Shown here: in pieces, positions 8,830-17,758 of the stretch
How positions within the stretch are numbered: position 1 is the first letter of the stretch
Layout of the letters: each line of letters begins with the position of its first letter
Assembly (NCBI RefSeq): GCF_001558155.1
Contig: NZ_LOAS01000012.1
Location: 62,001-126,000, forward strand
DNA length: 64,000 nucleotides
Direction of reading: 5' to 3'
Origin: Aliiruegeria sabulilitoris
Lineage (GTDB): Bacteria > Pseudomonadota > Alphaproteobacteria > Rhodobacterales > Rhodobacteraceae
The notes under the pieces: model-generated
Seen by the model: the letters and a program-made list of their open reading frames with translations, nothing else
What the model was told of the DNA's origin: nothing
Databases searched by the model: none
Program-made: the position numbers and the translations under genes

Positions 8830-9556
8830 TTACATTTCTCCTTGCTTTGTCGGACGGCTCTTTTGCGTGACGTCTCAAGAGCGATCCTGCGTCGGCGTGA
8901 TGTCGTCCTGAGGTGGCTCCGCGGGAGCCGGCCTTCTTCTCGCAGTCGAACCACAGATCGGCACGAAGGCGCTCGTGAAGCTGGAACTTGAAACGCCCCA
9001 TTCTGCCGATCCCCCTGCGAGATCCACGACAGTGTGGTCCGCGCATGATCTATCATCTCGAGGACAACTGCCGTGCCGAATTTGTCCGAATTTGTTAACG
9101 TCCTGGCCGTCTATACGCCGAACTGCCAGGGCTTGCCCATCCCTCTGTCACCGGGTGCGACAACCGGTTCTGAAGATCGTCCTGATGCATTTCGATAGCC
9201 GGCCTCGCGCCGGAGATGCCACACTCCGAGCAATTCCGCGCGCAATAGAGAGTTCTCTGCTGGAGCCTGCATGAAGACGGTCGCGGGAGCGCCTTCACTA
9301 GCGAAAGCTCGGGGCCCGCCCGTCTTGAGTACTGGTGCGTCCGCAATGCTCAGGTGTCGTGTTCGCGGGGAAGGTCTGGACGGTAGTTGGGCTATGAGGG
9401 GAAAGTGCTTCTGTTACGGGCGCACCCAGACAACATGGAGAAGCAGGAAAGCAGGGTTTCCTTGCTCCTGATGTTTGGCCAGAATGAGGACTCGTGGGTC
9501 CAATAGCGGGTCCAATAAGTGTCCCGGAAACATAGCTAAGTCATTGAAATAATTTG
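8830..9556. other. Gene-poor 727-base stretch between the SDR gene and tRNA-Ser
   Basis: No credible gene was found. Several frames of 60-110 codons are open but are arginine-rich, lack ribosome sites and match no family by eye. A perfect short palindrome (GGCTCC-GCG-GGAGCC type) lies near 8920. The left end should hold the SDR promoter. The stretch abuts the 3' end of a tRNA gene, a common integration point, but no integrase and no repeated tRNA end were seen. Confidence 0.45.
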
Positions 9557-9646
9557 TGGCGGAGGCGGTGGGATTCGAACCCACGGTGCGCTTTCACGCA
9601 CGCCGGTTTTCAAGACCGGTGCATTCGACCACTCTGCCACACCTCC
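9557..9646 (-). tRNA. tRNA-Ser (anticodon UGA), CCA encoded
   Basis: A 90-base tRNA on the minus strand. Acceptor strands GGAGGTG and CGCCTCC pair over seven bases (one G:U), with discriminator G and a genomically encoded CCA. The anticodon loop reads CTTGAAA (UGA, reading UCA-type serine codons). A long variable arm (GCGTGCGTGAAAGCGCA region) and GTTCGAAT T-loop are present, as expected of class II tRNA-Ser. Confidence 0.96.
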
Positions 9647-9842
9647 GTCCGGAATGCCCCGCATAGCCCCTTGGTTGTGATTCTGAAACCCTTTGGACAC
9701 GCTTTGCATGCCGAAAATCGCCAATGATTCGCTCGGGACTTTTCCCAAGCGCTTCAAAGTTGTATAAGCGGACCAAAGCAGCCGGAAACGAGCAGTCAAT
9801 CGGCGAGCGAAGCGTGAAAAAACACGCGGAAAAGGGGCGAAA

Positions 9843-11048
9843 ATGGGCGGATACAGGCAGTTTCTCTTAATTGGTGCGTCGGTTCTGACATTGATCGTGT
9901 CGGGGTGCATGGAAGGGTCGGACAAGGCCGGCGATGCGGCTGGCGAGGCCACGGCCTTTTCGGAACGTCCCTCCAGCAGCCGGCTGGTGGAGCGCGATGT
10001 CGAAGCGCCGGAAGTCTTCCAGACAACAGACCAGGGCCTTTGGGACGGTCGGCCGTCGCTCGGCGGGGTCTGGGTGGCGTATCCTGATGTCACGGATCCG
10101 GAGCGGGTGATCATCCGCAACGACTCGAACGGGAAATTCGTGATCGGCGCACTTTTCAAGCGCGAACGCGACAATCCCGGCCCGAAACTTCAGGTGTCCT
10201 CCGATGCGGCAGCCGCACTCGGCATGCTGGCCGGTGCGCCGACGACGCTGGACGTCACGGCGCTGCGCCGCGAAGAACCCGCGCCGAGTGCCGGGGCAAC
10301 GGAAGACAATATCGCCGAGGTGGAAGCCGCGCCGAAAGAGGATGCCGCAACCGAGGCGACCATCGCTGGCGCTTCCGCGGCGATCTCGGCAGCCGAGGGT
10401 GACGGAACCAGCGCCGATGTTGCGGAAACCGCAACCCAGGCGGCCGAAGCCGAGCCCAAGAAGCGCGGCTGGAACCCCTTCCGGCGCAAAACCGCCGAAA
10501 CTACAGCGACCGAAGATGCCGTGACCGGCGTGGCGGAAACTGTCGAGACCGGCACCGCAGTTGCGCAGGCGTCCGAGGCGGCGACCGAAGCCGCGACTGA
10601 AACGACCGCCGAAGTTGTTGCTGAACCAGTCAAGACAAAGCGCGGTTGGAACCCTTTCAAGCGGAAGAACAGCGAGACAGTGATGCCGGTCTCCGCGACT
10701 GGTACCGCGGCGCTTGCCGCCGGCGAGATCACGGCTGCTTCCCTGGACGGCACGCCGCGCGCAATTGCCGACGAAGCCGCGGCAGCCCCCGAGACGCGCC
10801 AGACGATTTCGAAGCTGGACAAGCCTTACGTCCAGATCGGCATCTTCTCGGTCGAGGACAACGCGAACAACACCGCCACGGCGATGCGCCAGAACGGCGT
10901 CGTTCCGCAGGTCTACAAGCAGGAAAGCTCCGGCAAGACCTTCTGGCGGGTTGTCGCCGGTCCGGTGAATTCCAAGGTGGACCGGACGGCGCTGCTCAAG
11001 AAAGTGAAGGGAATGGGCTTTGCTGACGCCTATCCTGTCGGCGGTTGA
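9843..11048 (+). CDS. SPOR-domain lipoprotein
   Basis: The 401-residue protein starts with a lipoprotein signal and a lipobox ending at Cys22 (VSGC). A long Ala/Glu/Thr-rich, low-complexity linker follows, holding two copies of a basic motif (KKRGWNPFRRK near residue 207 and TKRGWNPFKRK near 265). The C-terminal ~75 residues (KPYVQIGIFSVEDNANNT onward) form a SPOR domain, which binds glycan strands stripped of stem peptides at the septum. AAGGGG lies six bases before the ATG. It precedes the D,D-carboxypeptidase gene by 18 bases, which supports a cell-wall role. It resembles RlpA-type proteins but no double-psi barrel domain was recognised. Confidence 0.85.
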   Translation: MGGYRQFLLIGASVLTLIVSGCMEGSDKAGDAAGEATAFSERPSSSRLVERDVEAPEVFQTTDQGLWDGRPSLGGVWVAYPDVTDPERVIIRNDSNGKFVIGALFKRERDNPGPKLQVSSDAAAALGMLAGAPTTLDVTALRREEPAPSAGATEDNIAEVEAAPKEDAATEATIAGASAAISAAEGDGTSADVAETATQAAEAEPKKRGWNPFRRKTAETTATEDAVTGVAETVETGTAVAQASEAATEAATETTAEVVAEPVKTKRGWNPFKRKNSETVMPVSATGTAALAAGEITAASLDGTPRAIADEAAAAPETRQTISKLDKPYVQIGIFSVEDNANNTATAMRQNGVVPQVYKQESSGKTFWRVVAGPVNSKVDRTALLKKVKGMGFADAYPVGG

Positions 11049-11066
11049 TAAGTTAGACAGACGGCC

Positions 11067-12224
11067 ATGATGCGAAAGTTTACCGCCCTCCTGATTCTGG
11101 CCGTCTGTTTTGTCGCTTCCGCGGCGCAGGCTGCTTTCGAAACCCGTGCGTCCGCCGCCTGGATCCTCGACCAGACGACAGGCACGGTGTTGCTGTCGAA
11201 AAACGCCGAAAAGCCGCTGCCGCCGGCCTCCATGTCCAAACTGATGACGCTGAACATGTTGTTCGAAGCGCTGCATGACGGGCGTGTCACGCTGGATACC
11301 CGCTTCTCGGTGTCGGACAAGGCCCAGAACATGGGCGGCTCCAAGATGTTCCTGACCACCAAGGACCGCCCGACGGTCGAGGAACTGGTGAAGGGGATCA
11401 TCGTGCAGTCCGGCAATGACGCCTGCGTTGTCGTCGCCGAAGGGCTCGCCGGGAGCGAGGAAGGCTTTGCCCGCCTGATGAACGAGCGTGCCCTCGCCAT
11501 CGGCCTGCGGAACTCGGTTTTTGCCAATGCGTCCGGCTGGCCGCATCCGAACCATCGCATGTCGATGGAGGATCTCGGGATCCTCGCCAGCAGGCTGATC
11601 CGGGAATTCCCGGAGTATTACGGTTACTTCGCCATGCCGGTTTTCGAGTTTGACGGCCGTGTGCCCTCCAACCATCGCAACCGGAACCCGCTTCTGACGC
11701 TGGGCATCGGGGCCGATGGTCTCAAGACCGGCCATACCTCCGAGGCGGGCTACGGGCTGGTCGGCTCGGCGGTGCAGGGCGACCGGCGGATCGTTTTCGT
11801 GATCACCGGGCTGGAAAGCGAAAAGGCGCGCGCCGAGGAGGCCGAAGCCGTAGTCAACTGGGCCTTCCGGCAGTTCGTGCAGAAAACCGTCGCGGAAAAG
11901 GGGACGCGGCTGGCCAGCGTTCCGGTATGGATGGGGTCGCAGCAGCAGGTCGGAATGGTCCTGCCGGAAGACCTCGAACTTCTTGTGCCTGCCGTGGTGC
12001 GCGGCGCGGTGGAAGCAGAAATCAGCTATGAAACCCCGCTTCGCGCGCCCATTGCCGAGGGCCAGCAGATCGGGACGCTTCTCGTCAACCTGCCGGATCT
12101 TGAAGCGCGGGAGTTTCCCTTGACCGCCGAGCAGGCCGTTTCCAAGGGCGGTTTCATTCCCCGCGTTCGGACTGCGGCGTATGTTCTGTTCCAGAAGTTC
12201 TCGGGATCTGCCCCGGGGCTCTGA
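11067..12224 (+). CDS. dacC: D-alanyl-D-alanine carboxypeptidase (penicillin-binding protein 5/6 family)
   Basis: The 385-residue enzyme trims the terminal D-Ala of peptidoglycan stem peptides in the periplasm. A signal peptide (cleavage after AQA, about residue 22) is followed by the penicillin-binding motifs: SMSK at about 55-58 with the nucleophile Ser, SGN in VQSGNDA, and KTG in GLKTGHTS. The C-terminal ~100 residues form the beta-rich PBP5 tail domain. Its stop overlaps the tmk start by one base (TGATG), so the SPOR–dacC–tmk–holB genes are coupled. The dacC rather than dacA symbol is by convention and uncertain. Confidence 0.93.
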   Translation: MMRKFTALLILAVCFVASAAQAAFETRASAAWILDQTTGTVLLSKNAEKPLPPASMSKLMTLNMLFEALHDGRVTLDTRFSVSDKAQNMGGSKMFLTTKDRPTVEELVKGIIVQSGNDACVVVAEGLAGSEEGFARLMNERALAIGLRNSVFANASGWPHPNHRMSMEDLGILASRLIREFPEYYGYFAMPVFEFDGRVPSNHRNRNPLLTLGIGADGLKTGHTSEAGYGLVGSAVQGDRRIVFVITGLESEKARAEEAEAVVNWAFRQFVQKTVAEKGTRLASVPVWMGSQQQVGMVLPEDLELLVPAVVRGAVEAEISYETPLRAPIAEGQQIGTLLVNLPDLEAREFPLTAEQAVSKGGFIPRVRTAAYVLFQKFSGSAPGL

Positions 12225-12886
12225 TGAAGACGGAACGCGGAATCTTTATTACCTTTGAAGGCATCGATGGCTCCGGGAAGTCGACGCAGGCGCGCCGGCT
12301 TGCCGAGGCGCTGCGCGACGCGGGCCACGAGGTCGTTCTGACGCGCGAGCCCGGCGGCTCGGAAGGCGCGGAGCAGATCCGCGCGCTGGTGCTCGAAGGC
12401 GACCCGGATCGCTGGTCGCCGGAGACGGAAATCCTGCTCTTTACTGCCGCACGCCGGGATCACCTTGAAAAACGTATCTGGCCGGCGCTGGAGGAGGGCA
12501 AGATCGTCATCTCCGACCGTTTCGCCGACAGCACCCGAATGTATCAGGGGCTCAGCCGGGGCAATCGCCGCGAGCAGGTGGATGGTCTGCACGCGATGAT
12601 GATCGGCACCGAACCCGATGTGACCTTTGTCATCGACATGGACCCGGGCGTCGGTCTTGCGCGCGCCAAGGGGCGGCAGGGCACCGAGGAACGGTTCGAG
12701 GATTTTGGCGAAGGCCTGCAACGGCGGATGCGGCAGGGGTTTCTGGACCTTGCCGCCGAACACCCTGAACGCTTCCTTGTCGTCAATGGCGCACGCGCGA
12801 TGGACGACGTCGCCGCGGACGTGCTGCAACTGGCTCTTGAGCGTCTTTCGGAGGTTGGCACCAGGCAACCGACCGAGGCGCAATGA
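12224..12886 (+). CDS. tmk: Thymidylate (dTMP) kinase
   Basis: The 220-residue enzyme phosphorylates dTMP to dTDP for DNA synthesis. The P-loop EGIDGSGKST lies at residues 12-21, the substrate-binding DRF in VISDRFADST, and the lid region around RQGTEERFE. Length is typical. It overlaps dacC by one base and holB by four (ATGA). Confidence 0.97.
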   Translation: MKTERGIFITFEGIDGSGKSTQARRLAEALRDAGHEVVLTREPGGSEGAEQIRALVLEGDPDRWSPETEILLFTAARRDHLEKRIWPALEEGKIVISDRFADSTRMYQGLSRGNRREQVDGLHAMMIGTEPDVTFVIDMDPGVGLARAKGRQGTEERFEDFGEGLQRRMRQGFLDLAAEHPERFLVVNGARAMDDVAADVLQLALERLSEVGTRQPTEAQ

Positions 12887-14022
12887 GCCACCCCGACGCA
12901 ATTCCCGAAGCAGACCGCCTCGAAGGCGCACCGCACCCCCGCGAGTCGGCGAAGCTGATCGGGCAGGAGGCGGCCGAGGCGGGCTTTCTCGATGCCTTCA
13001 ATTCCGGCCGCTTGCATCATGCCTGGCTGATCACCGGCCCCAAAGGGGTGGGTAAGGCCACGCTGGCCTGGCGCCTCGCGCGGTTCCTGCTCGCGACCTC
13101 GCCGGTCGAAGGGGGCGGGCTCTTCGGTGCCCCGCCGCCGCCTGCCACGCTCGACATTTCGCCTGAACACCCCGTCTTTCGCCGCACGATGGCGCTTTCG
13201 GAGCCGGGTCTGTTCCTGCTACGCCGTCCCTGGGACGAGAAGGCGAAGCGCCACAAGAAGGAAATCACCGTCGACGAGGCGCGCAAGCTGAAGGGCTTTT
13301 TCTCCATGTCGGCGACCGATGGCGGACATCGGGCGGTGATCATCGACTCGGCCGACGAGATGAACCCCTCGGCCGCCAACGCGGTGCTGAAGCTGCTCGA
13401 GGAGCCGCCCGCCCGAACAACGCTTTTTCTGGTCAGCCACCAGCCCTCGCGCCTGTTGCCGACGATCCGCTCCCGCTGTCGTACCTTGCGTTGCCGGACG
13501 CTCGCACCGCCCGAGCTGCAACAGGCGCTGGAAGCCGCGGGCACCGAGATGCCGGAGAGTGCCGACGCGCTGACCGCGTTGGCCGATGGCTCGGTCGGTG
13601 CGGCGCACAGCTTGCTCAACAATGACGGGCTCGCGCTCTACACGGCGCTCGTTCGCCTGTTCGAGACCGCCCCGATCATGGACCGGGAAATGGCGCTCGC
13701 CTTTGCCGAGAAATGCGGTGGGCGTGCCGGGGCAGGGACCGCCGAGCAGGCTTTCGGCATGATCGATCTGTTCCTGACCCGTCTCGCGCGCACCGGGGCG
13801 CTTGGCCCGCCCAAGCCCGAGGCCGCCCGGGGCGAGGCGGCGCTCCTGTCCAGACTGTGCCCGAATGTCGGAGCCGCGCGCCATTGGGCGACGCTTCATC
13901 AATCATTGGGCGAACGCAGCCGTCACGGGTTGGCGGTCAACCTTGACCCTTCCGCCTTGCTGCTTGATACCGTGCTCAAGATAAATGCGGGGGCAGGAGG
14001 AGTCGTGCCCGCGCCAGCCTGA
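12883..14022 (+). CDS. holB: DNA polymerase III delta' subunit
   Basis: The 379-residue AAA+ clamp-loader subunit is recognised by Walker A GPKGVGKAT (about residues 49-57), the SANAVLKLLEEPP segment and SRC near IRSRCRTLRC, typical of delta'. It loads the sliding clamp together with gamma/tau and delta. The tmk-holB-tatD order is common in bacteria, and the start overlaps tmk by four bases. Confidence 0.95.
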   Translation: MSHPDAIPEADRLEGAPHPRESAKLIGQEAAEAGFLDAFNSGRLHHAWLITGPKGVGKATLAWRLARFLLATSPVEGGGLFGAPPPPATLDISPEHPVFRRTMALSEPGLFLLRRPWDEKAKRHKKEITVDEARKLKGFFSMSATDGGHRAVIIDSADEMNPSAANAVLKLLEEPPARTTLFLVSHQPSRLLPTIRSRCRTLRCRTLAPPELQQALEAAGTEMPESADALTALADGSVGAAHSLLNNDGLALYTALVRLFETAPIMDREMALAFAEKCGGRAGAGTAEQAFGMIDLFLTRLARTGALGPPKPEAARGEAALLSRLCPNVGAARHWATLHQSLGERSRHGLAVNLDPSALLLDTVLKINAGAGGVVPAPA

Positions 14023-14034
14023 GCCGAGCAGCAG

Positions 14035-14838
14035 ATGTCCCTACCCCAAATCGTCGACAGCCATTGTCACCTGGATTTTCCGGATTTCGATGGCCAACAC
14101 GCCGAAATCGTCGCCCGCGCCGCAGAAGCGGGCGTGACCCGCATGGTCACCATCTGCACGAAGCTGCGGCAGGAACCACAGGTGCGCGCCCTCGCAGAGG
14201 CCCATGGCGGCGTCTTCTATGCCGCCGGAACGCACCCGATGAGCGCCGCCGAAGAGCCGCTGGCCACGGTTGAAGAGCTTGTGTCCCTTGCCGACCATCC
14301 CAAGTTCGTCGGCATTGGCGAGACCGGGCTCGACTACCACTACACGGCCGAAAGCGCCGCGACCCAGCAGGAAAGCCTGCGAATCCATATCGAGGCGGCG
14401 CGGCAAACCGGCCTGCCGCTCATCATCCATGCGCGCGACGCGGATGACGACATGGCGCGTATCCTGTCCGATGAGCACGCCGCCGGCGCCTATGCCTGCG
14501 TGATGCATTGCTTCAGTTCGACCGCCGCGCTGGCCGAGGTCGCGCTTGGGCTGGGCTTCTACCTCTCGATGTCCGGCATCGCGGCCTTCCCGCGCTCCAA
14601 GGAGTTGCGCGAGATATTCGCCGCTGCCCCGGTGGAGCGCATCCTGGTCGAGACGGACTCGCCCTATCTCGCGCCGCCACCCCATCGCGGCAAGCGCAAC
14701 GAGCCCGCCTATACCGCCCATACGGCCCGCGTTGGCGCCGAGGTTTTCGACATGGCGTATGAAGACTTTGCCCGGCAGACGGGCGCCAATTTCGACCGGC
14801 TCTTTTCCAAGGCGGCTGCCTGGGAGAGTGCCGCCTGA
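14035..14838 (+). CDS. tatD: TatD-family metal-dependent deoxyribonuclease
   Basis: The 267-residue TIM-barrel hydrolase has the HxH metal motif at residues 10-12 (DSHCHLD), GIGETGLDYHY with the metal-ligand Glu, IHARDA, MHCFS and the final ETDSPYLAP with its metal-binding Asp. TatD enzymes are 3'-5' exonucleases on single-stranded DNA. It is 12 bases after holB and overlaps the next gene by one base. Confidence 0.94.
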   Translation: MSLPQIVDSHCHLDFPDFDGQHAEIVARAAEAGVTRMVTICTKLRQEPQVRALAEAHGGVFYAAGTHPMSAAEEPLATVEELVSLADHPKFVGIGETGLDYHYTAESAATQQESLRIHIEAARQTGLPLIIHARDADDDMARILSDEHAAGAYACVMHCFSSTAALAEVALGLGFYLSMSGIAAFPRSKELREIFAAAPVERILVETDSPYLAPPPHRGKRNEPAYTAHTARVGAEVFDMAYEDFARQTGANFDRLFSKAAAWESAA

Positions 14839-15635
14839 TGGCCGACCTGCGCTTCACGATCCTCGGATGCGGCTCCTCGGGGGGCGTACCGCGTGTGGGT
14901 GGCCTCTGGGGGGCGTGCGACCCCGACAACCCAAAGAACAACCGCCAGCGCTGTTCGCTGCTGGTCGAGAGGATCGACGGCGAAGATGTGACGCGGGTGC
15001 TGATCGACACTTCGCCCGATCTGCGCAACCAACTGCTGGCCGCCGGCGTGGGCGAGGTCGATGCGGTGGTCTATACCCATGACCATGCCGACCACACGCA
15101 TGGTATCGATGATCTGCGTATGGTTGTCTTCGTCCGCAAGGCCCGGCTTCCGGTGTGGGCCAACCCCTCGACTCAGAAGGGGCTGATCGGGCGCTTCGGC
15201 TATGCATTCGTGCAGCCCGAGGGATCGGACTACCCGCCGATCCTCGATCTGCACACGATCAAGGGGCCGGTGACGATCGACGGGGCAGGGGGCGCTGTCA
15301 CGCTGACACCGCTCGAAGTCCAGCATGGCAATATCCGCGCCCTGGGGTTCCGCATCGCGGATCTGGTCTACATGCCGGATGTGAACGAGATACCGGAAAG
15401 CGTCTGGCCTGAACTGGAGGGGCTCGATTGCTGGATCATCGATGCGCTGCGCTACAAGCCGCATCCGAGCCACGCCCATCTGGCACAGGCGCTAGAGTGG
15501 GTCGACCGCGCCGCGCCGCGTCGCGCTGTGGTCACCAACCTGCATATCGACATGGACTATGCCACGGTCGAGGCGGAGACCCCGGCGCATGTCACCCCCG
15601 CCTATGATGGCATGACCATCAATTACAAGGTTTGA
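14838..15635 (+). CDS. MBL-fold metallo-hydrolase (PhnP/RNase Z-like)
   Basis: The 265-residue protein contains the signature YTHDHADHTHGIDDLR, giving the di-metal HxHxDH site, and the N-terminal GCGSSGGVPR loop of PhnP-like phosphodiesterases. Related enzymes hydrolyse phosphodiester bonds such as cyclic ribose phosphate or nucleic-acid ends; no phn genes are near, so the substrate is open. Its ATG overlaps the tatD stop by one base. Confidence 0.88.
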   Translation: MADLRFTILGCGSSGGVPRVGGLWGACDPDNPKNNRQRCSLLVERIDGEDVTRVLIDTSPDLRNQLLAAGVGEVDAVVYTHDHADHTHGIDDLRMVVFVRKARLPVWANPSTQKGLIGRFGYAFVQPEGSDYPPILDLHTIKGPVTIDGAGGAVTLTPLEVQHGNIRALGFRIADLVYMPDVNEIPESVWPELEGLDCWIIDALRYKPHPSHAHLAQALEWVDRAAPRRAVVTNLHIDMDYATVEAETPAHVTPAYDGMTINYKV

Positions 15636-15639
15636 GACG

Positions 15640-16572
15640 ATGCTCGGATTGTTCACTGCCATCCTGCCGGTCTTTGTCGTGGTCGGCTTCGGCTACCTGG
15701 CGGTGCGCAATCGGCTCTTTCCCGACAGCGCCGTCGACGGGCTTATGCTTTTCGCACAGGGTTTCGCGCTTCCGGCGTTGCTTTTCCGGGCCATGTCGAC
15801 GCTGGATCTGTCCACGCTCTCCGTGGACTTGTTCCTGAGCTACTACGGCGGCGCGACCGCGTCCTTCCTGATGGCACTTCTGGGCGCGCGGTACCTTTTT
15901 CGGCGCCCCTGGGAGGACAGCATCGCCATCGGGTTCTGCGGTCTGTTCGCCAACGGTTTGCTGCTCGGCGTTCCGGTGACTCAGCAAGCGTTTGGCCGGG
16001 ACGCAACCGTGGGCAATTTCGCAATCATCTCGGTGAACTCGATCTATTGCTACGGAATCGGCATCACGCTGATGGAAATTACGCTTGCCCACAAAACCGG
16101 TGCCAGCCTGAGCGAACTGCCGGGCAAGGTGCTGCGGGGCATGTTCCGCAACAACCTTATTCTCGGGATTATTGCGGGTCTTGCCGTCAACTTGTCCGGC
16201 GTGACGTTGCCGGGTTTCTTTACCGAAGCGCTCGATCTGATGGCCCGTGCGGCCCTGCCGGCCGCGCTCTTCGGGCTCGGCGGTGTGCTCTGCCATTACC
16301 GCCCCGAGGGCGATTTTCGCACCATCGCCTGGGTCGTAGCCGCGTCCCTTGTCCTGCATCCGGCGGTGACCTGGCTCATCGGAACCAACCTGCATCTCGA
16401 AGAAGGGGCCTTCCGGTCCTCCATGGTCATGGCTGCGATGGCACCGGGTGTGAACGCTTATATCTTCGCCAACATGTATGGGGTGGCCCGCCGTGTTGCC
16501 GCCTCCTCGGTTCTGATCGGAACTGCGCTGTCACTGGTGACGAGTTGGGCCTGGTTGACTTTGCTGCACTAG
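15640..16572 (+). CDS. AEC-family (auxin efflux carrier-like) permease
   Basis: The 310-residue membrane protein has about ten hydrophobic segments, starting MLGLFTAILPVFVVVGFGYL, and the family stretch MVMAAMAPGVNAYIFANMYG near the C terminus. AEC proteins export or import small organic anions; the substrate is unknown. It lies four bases after the metallo-hydrolase gene and is the last gene of the plus-strand operon, ending at a palindromic element. Confidence 0.88.
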   Translation: MLGLFTAILPVFVVVGFGYLAVRNRLFPDSAVDGLMLFAQGFALPALLFRAMSTLDLSTLSVDLFLSYYGGATASFLMALLGARYLFRRPWEDSIAIGFCGLFANGLLLGVPVTQQAFGRDATVGNFAIISVNSIYCYGIGITLMEITLAHKTGASLSELPGKVLRGMFRNNLILGIIAGLAVNLSGVTLPGFFTEALDLMARAALPAALFGLGGVLCHYRPEGDFRTIAWVVAASLVLHPAVTWLIGTNLHLEEGAFRSSMVMAAMAPGVNAYIFANMYGVARRVAASSVLIGTALSLVTSWAWLTLLH

Positions 16573-16653
16573 CTATTGTTGCGTCAGGAGTTAGGCCGAA
16601 GCGACTTTCTCGAGTTTGCGACCCGTCGAGAGCGCGCGCTCGTGGCACGCGAT

Positions 16654-16783
16654 ACGATCCTTTGGATCGTGCCTTCGGCGAGGATATTTGGAGAAAGATG
16701 ATGGGACTTTTGTCAGATCATCATCTTTCCGGAAATATCCTAGGGGGAGGCGCGGCTTGCCGCGACGGGGGGCAACGCCCCCC
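16654..16783. repeat. Cluster of four palindromes (REP-like intergenic element)
   Basis: Four hairpins fill the spacer between two convergent genes. (1) ACGATCC-TTT-GGATCGT at 16654-16670. (2) 22-base arms at 16681-16702 and 16720-16741 that match except for a central four-base bulge. (3) CGCGGC-TT-GCCGCG at 16751-16764. (4) GGGGGGC-AAC-GCCCCCC at 16767-16783. The piece CCTTCGGCGAGGATATTTGG resembles sequences that I recall as frequent between genes in Rhodobacteraceae, so a dispersed repeat with terminator-like function is likely. Confidence 0.7.
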
Positions 16784-16835
16784 ATTAAGTTCTCAGACTT
16801 AGAGTGGAATTTAAAGCTGGAGGAATGAGCTCCGG

Positions 16836-17747
16836 TCAACCCGGCGAGATGCCCCGCAACCTCTCCGACCGCCGCCGCAGAAGCTCTACTGTCGTCAGAA
16901 GCGCGATAGAGACGATGACGAGTATCGTTGCCACCGACAGGATTGCCGGCGAGATCTGTTCGCGGATGCCGTTCCACATCTGGCGCGGGATGGTTTGCTG
17001 GTCATGGGCGGCGACGAATAGGACGACCACGACTTCGTCGAAAGACGTCACGAAGGCAAAGAGCGCCCCCGATATGACGCCGGGCAGGATCAGTGGCATG
17101 GTGATCTTGAAAAACGTGGTCGTCGGGTTGGCACCCAGGGACGCCGCTGCCTGGTTGAGCGTCTTGTCGAAACCGACCAGCGTGGCCGTGACGGTTATGA
17201 TGACGAAGGGAATGCCCAGCGTCGCGTGCGCCATGATGATGCCGAGATAGGTATTGGCAAGCCCTGTGGCCGAGTAGAAGAAGAACAGCCCTGTCGCGGT
17301 GATGATGATCGGGACGATCATCGGCGAGATCAGGATCGCCATTATGACCCGCCGGAACGGCATTTCGGGACGCGACAGGCCGAGCGCGGCGAGGGTTCCA
17401 AGGAACGTTGCCAGAAGCGTCGAGAAGAATCCGATGATGACGGAGTTCTTGGCCGCGTTCACCCAGGCGGCATTCTGCCAGACATCGGACCACCAGGCTG
17501 CATCCCGGACGGCGTCGGGTTTCCCCATGCCGAATGTCAGCAGCAGGTCGTACCAGCGCGTGGAATATCCCGTGGGATCGAAGCTGAGCATTTTCTCGGT
17601 GAAGGTAAAATAGGGCTCGGCATTGAAGCTGAGAGGGATCACGATCAGGATCGGCGCAATCAGGAACAGGAAGATTGCCGCGCAGAGAGTGCGGTAGGTA
17701 TAGTACCAGACGCGCTCGAGCGGGGTGGCGTATGTCGGCAGGGCCAT
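16836..17747 (-). CDS. ABC transporter permease, spermidine/putrescine PotC/PotI type
   Basis: The 303-residue inner-membrane permease has six or so transmembrane segments and the cytoplasmic EAA loop NQAAASLGANPTTTFFKITMPL, which docks with the ATPase. It is the last gene of a four-gene operon (ATPase, binding protein, two permeases), 11 bases after the first permease gene. Family assignment is to polyamine-type importers; related systems also take up opines or other amines. Confidence 0.9.
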   Translation of the reverse strand: MALPTYATPLERVWYYTYRTLCAAIFLFLIAPILIVIPLSFNAEPYFTFTEKMLSFDPTGYSTRWYDLLLTFGMGKPDAVRDAAWWSDVWQNAAWVNAAKNSVIIGFFSTLLATFLGTLAALGLSRPEMPFRRVIMAILISPMIVPIIITATGLFFFYSATGLANTYLGIIMAHATLGIPFVIITVTATLVGFDKTLNQAAASLGANPTTTFFKITMPLILPGVISGALFAFVTSFDEVVVVLFVAAHDQQTIPRQMWNGIREQISPAILSVATILVIVSIALLTTVELLRRRSERLRGISPG

Positions 17748-17758
17748 GTGCGCGTTCC

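Noticed and set aside
16681-16741. Interpreting the palindromic cluster as an insertion sequence
   Set aside because: No transposase frame lies between or beside the palindromes; size and structure fit a REP-like element instead.
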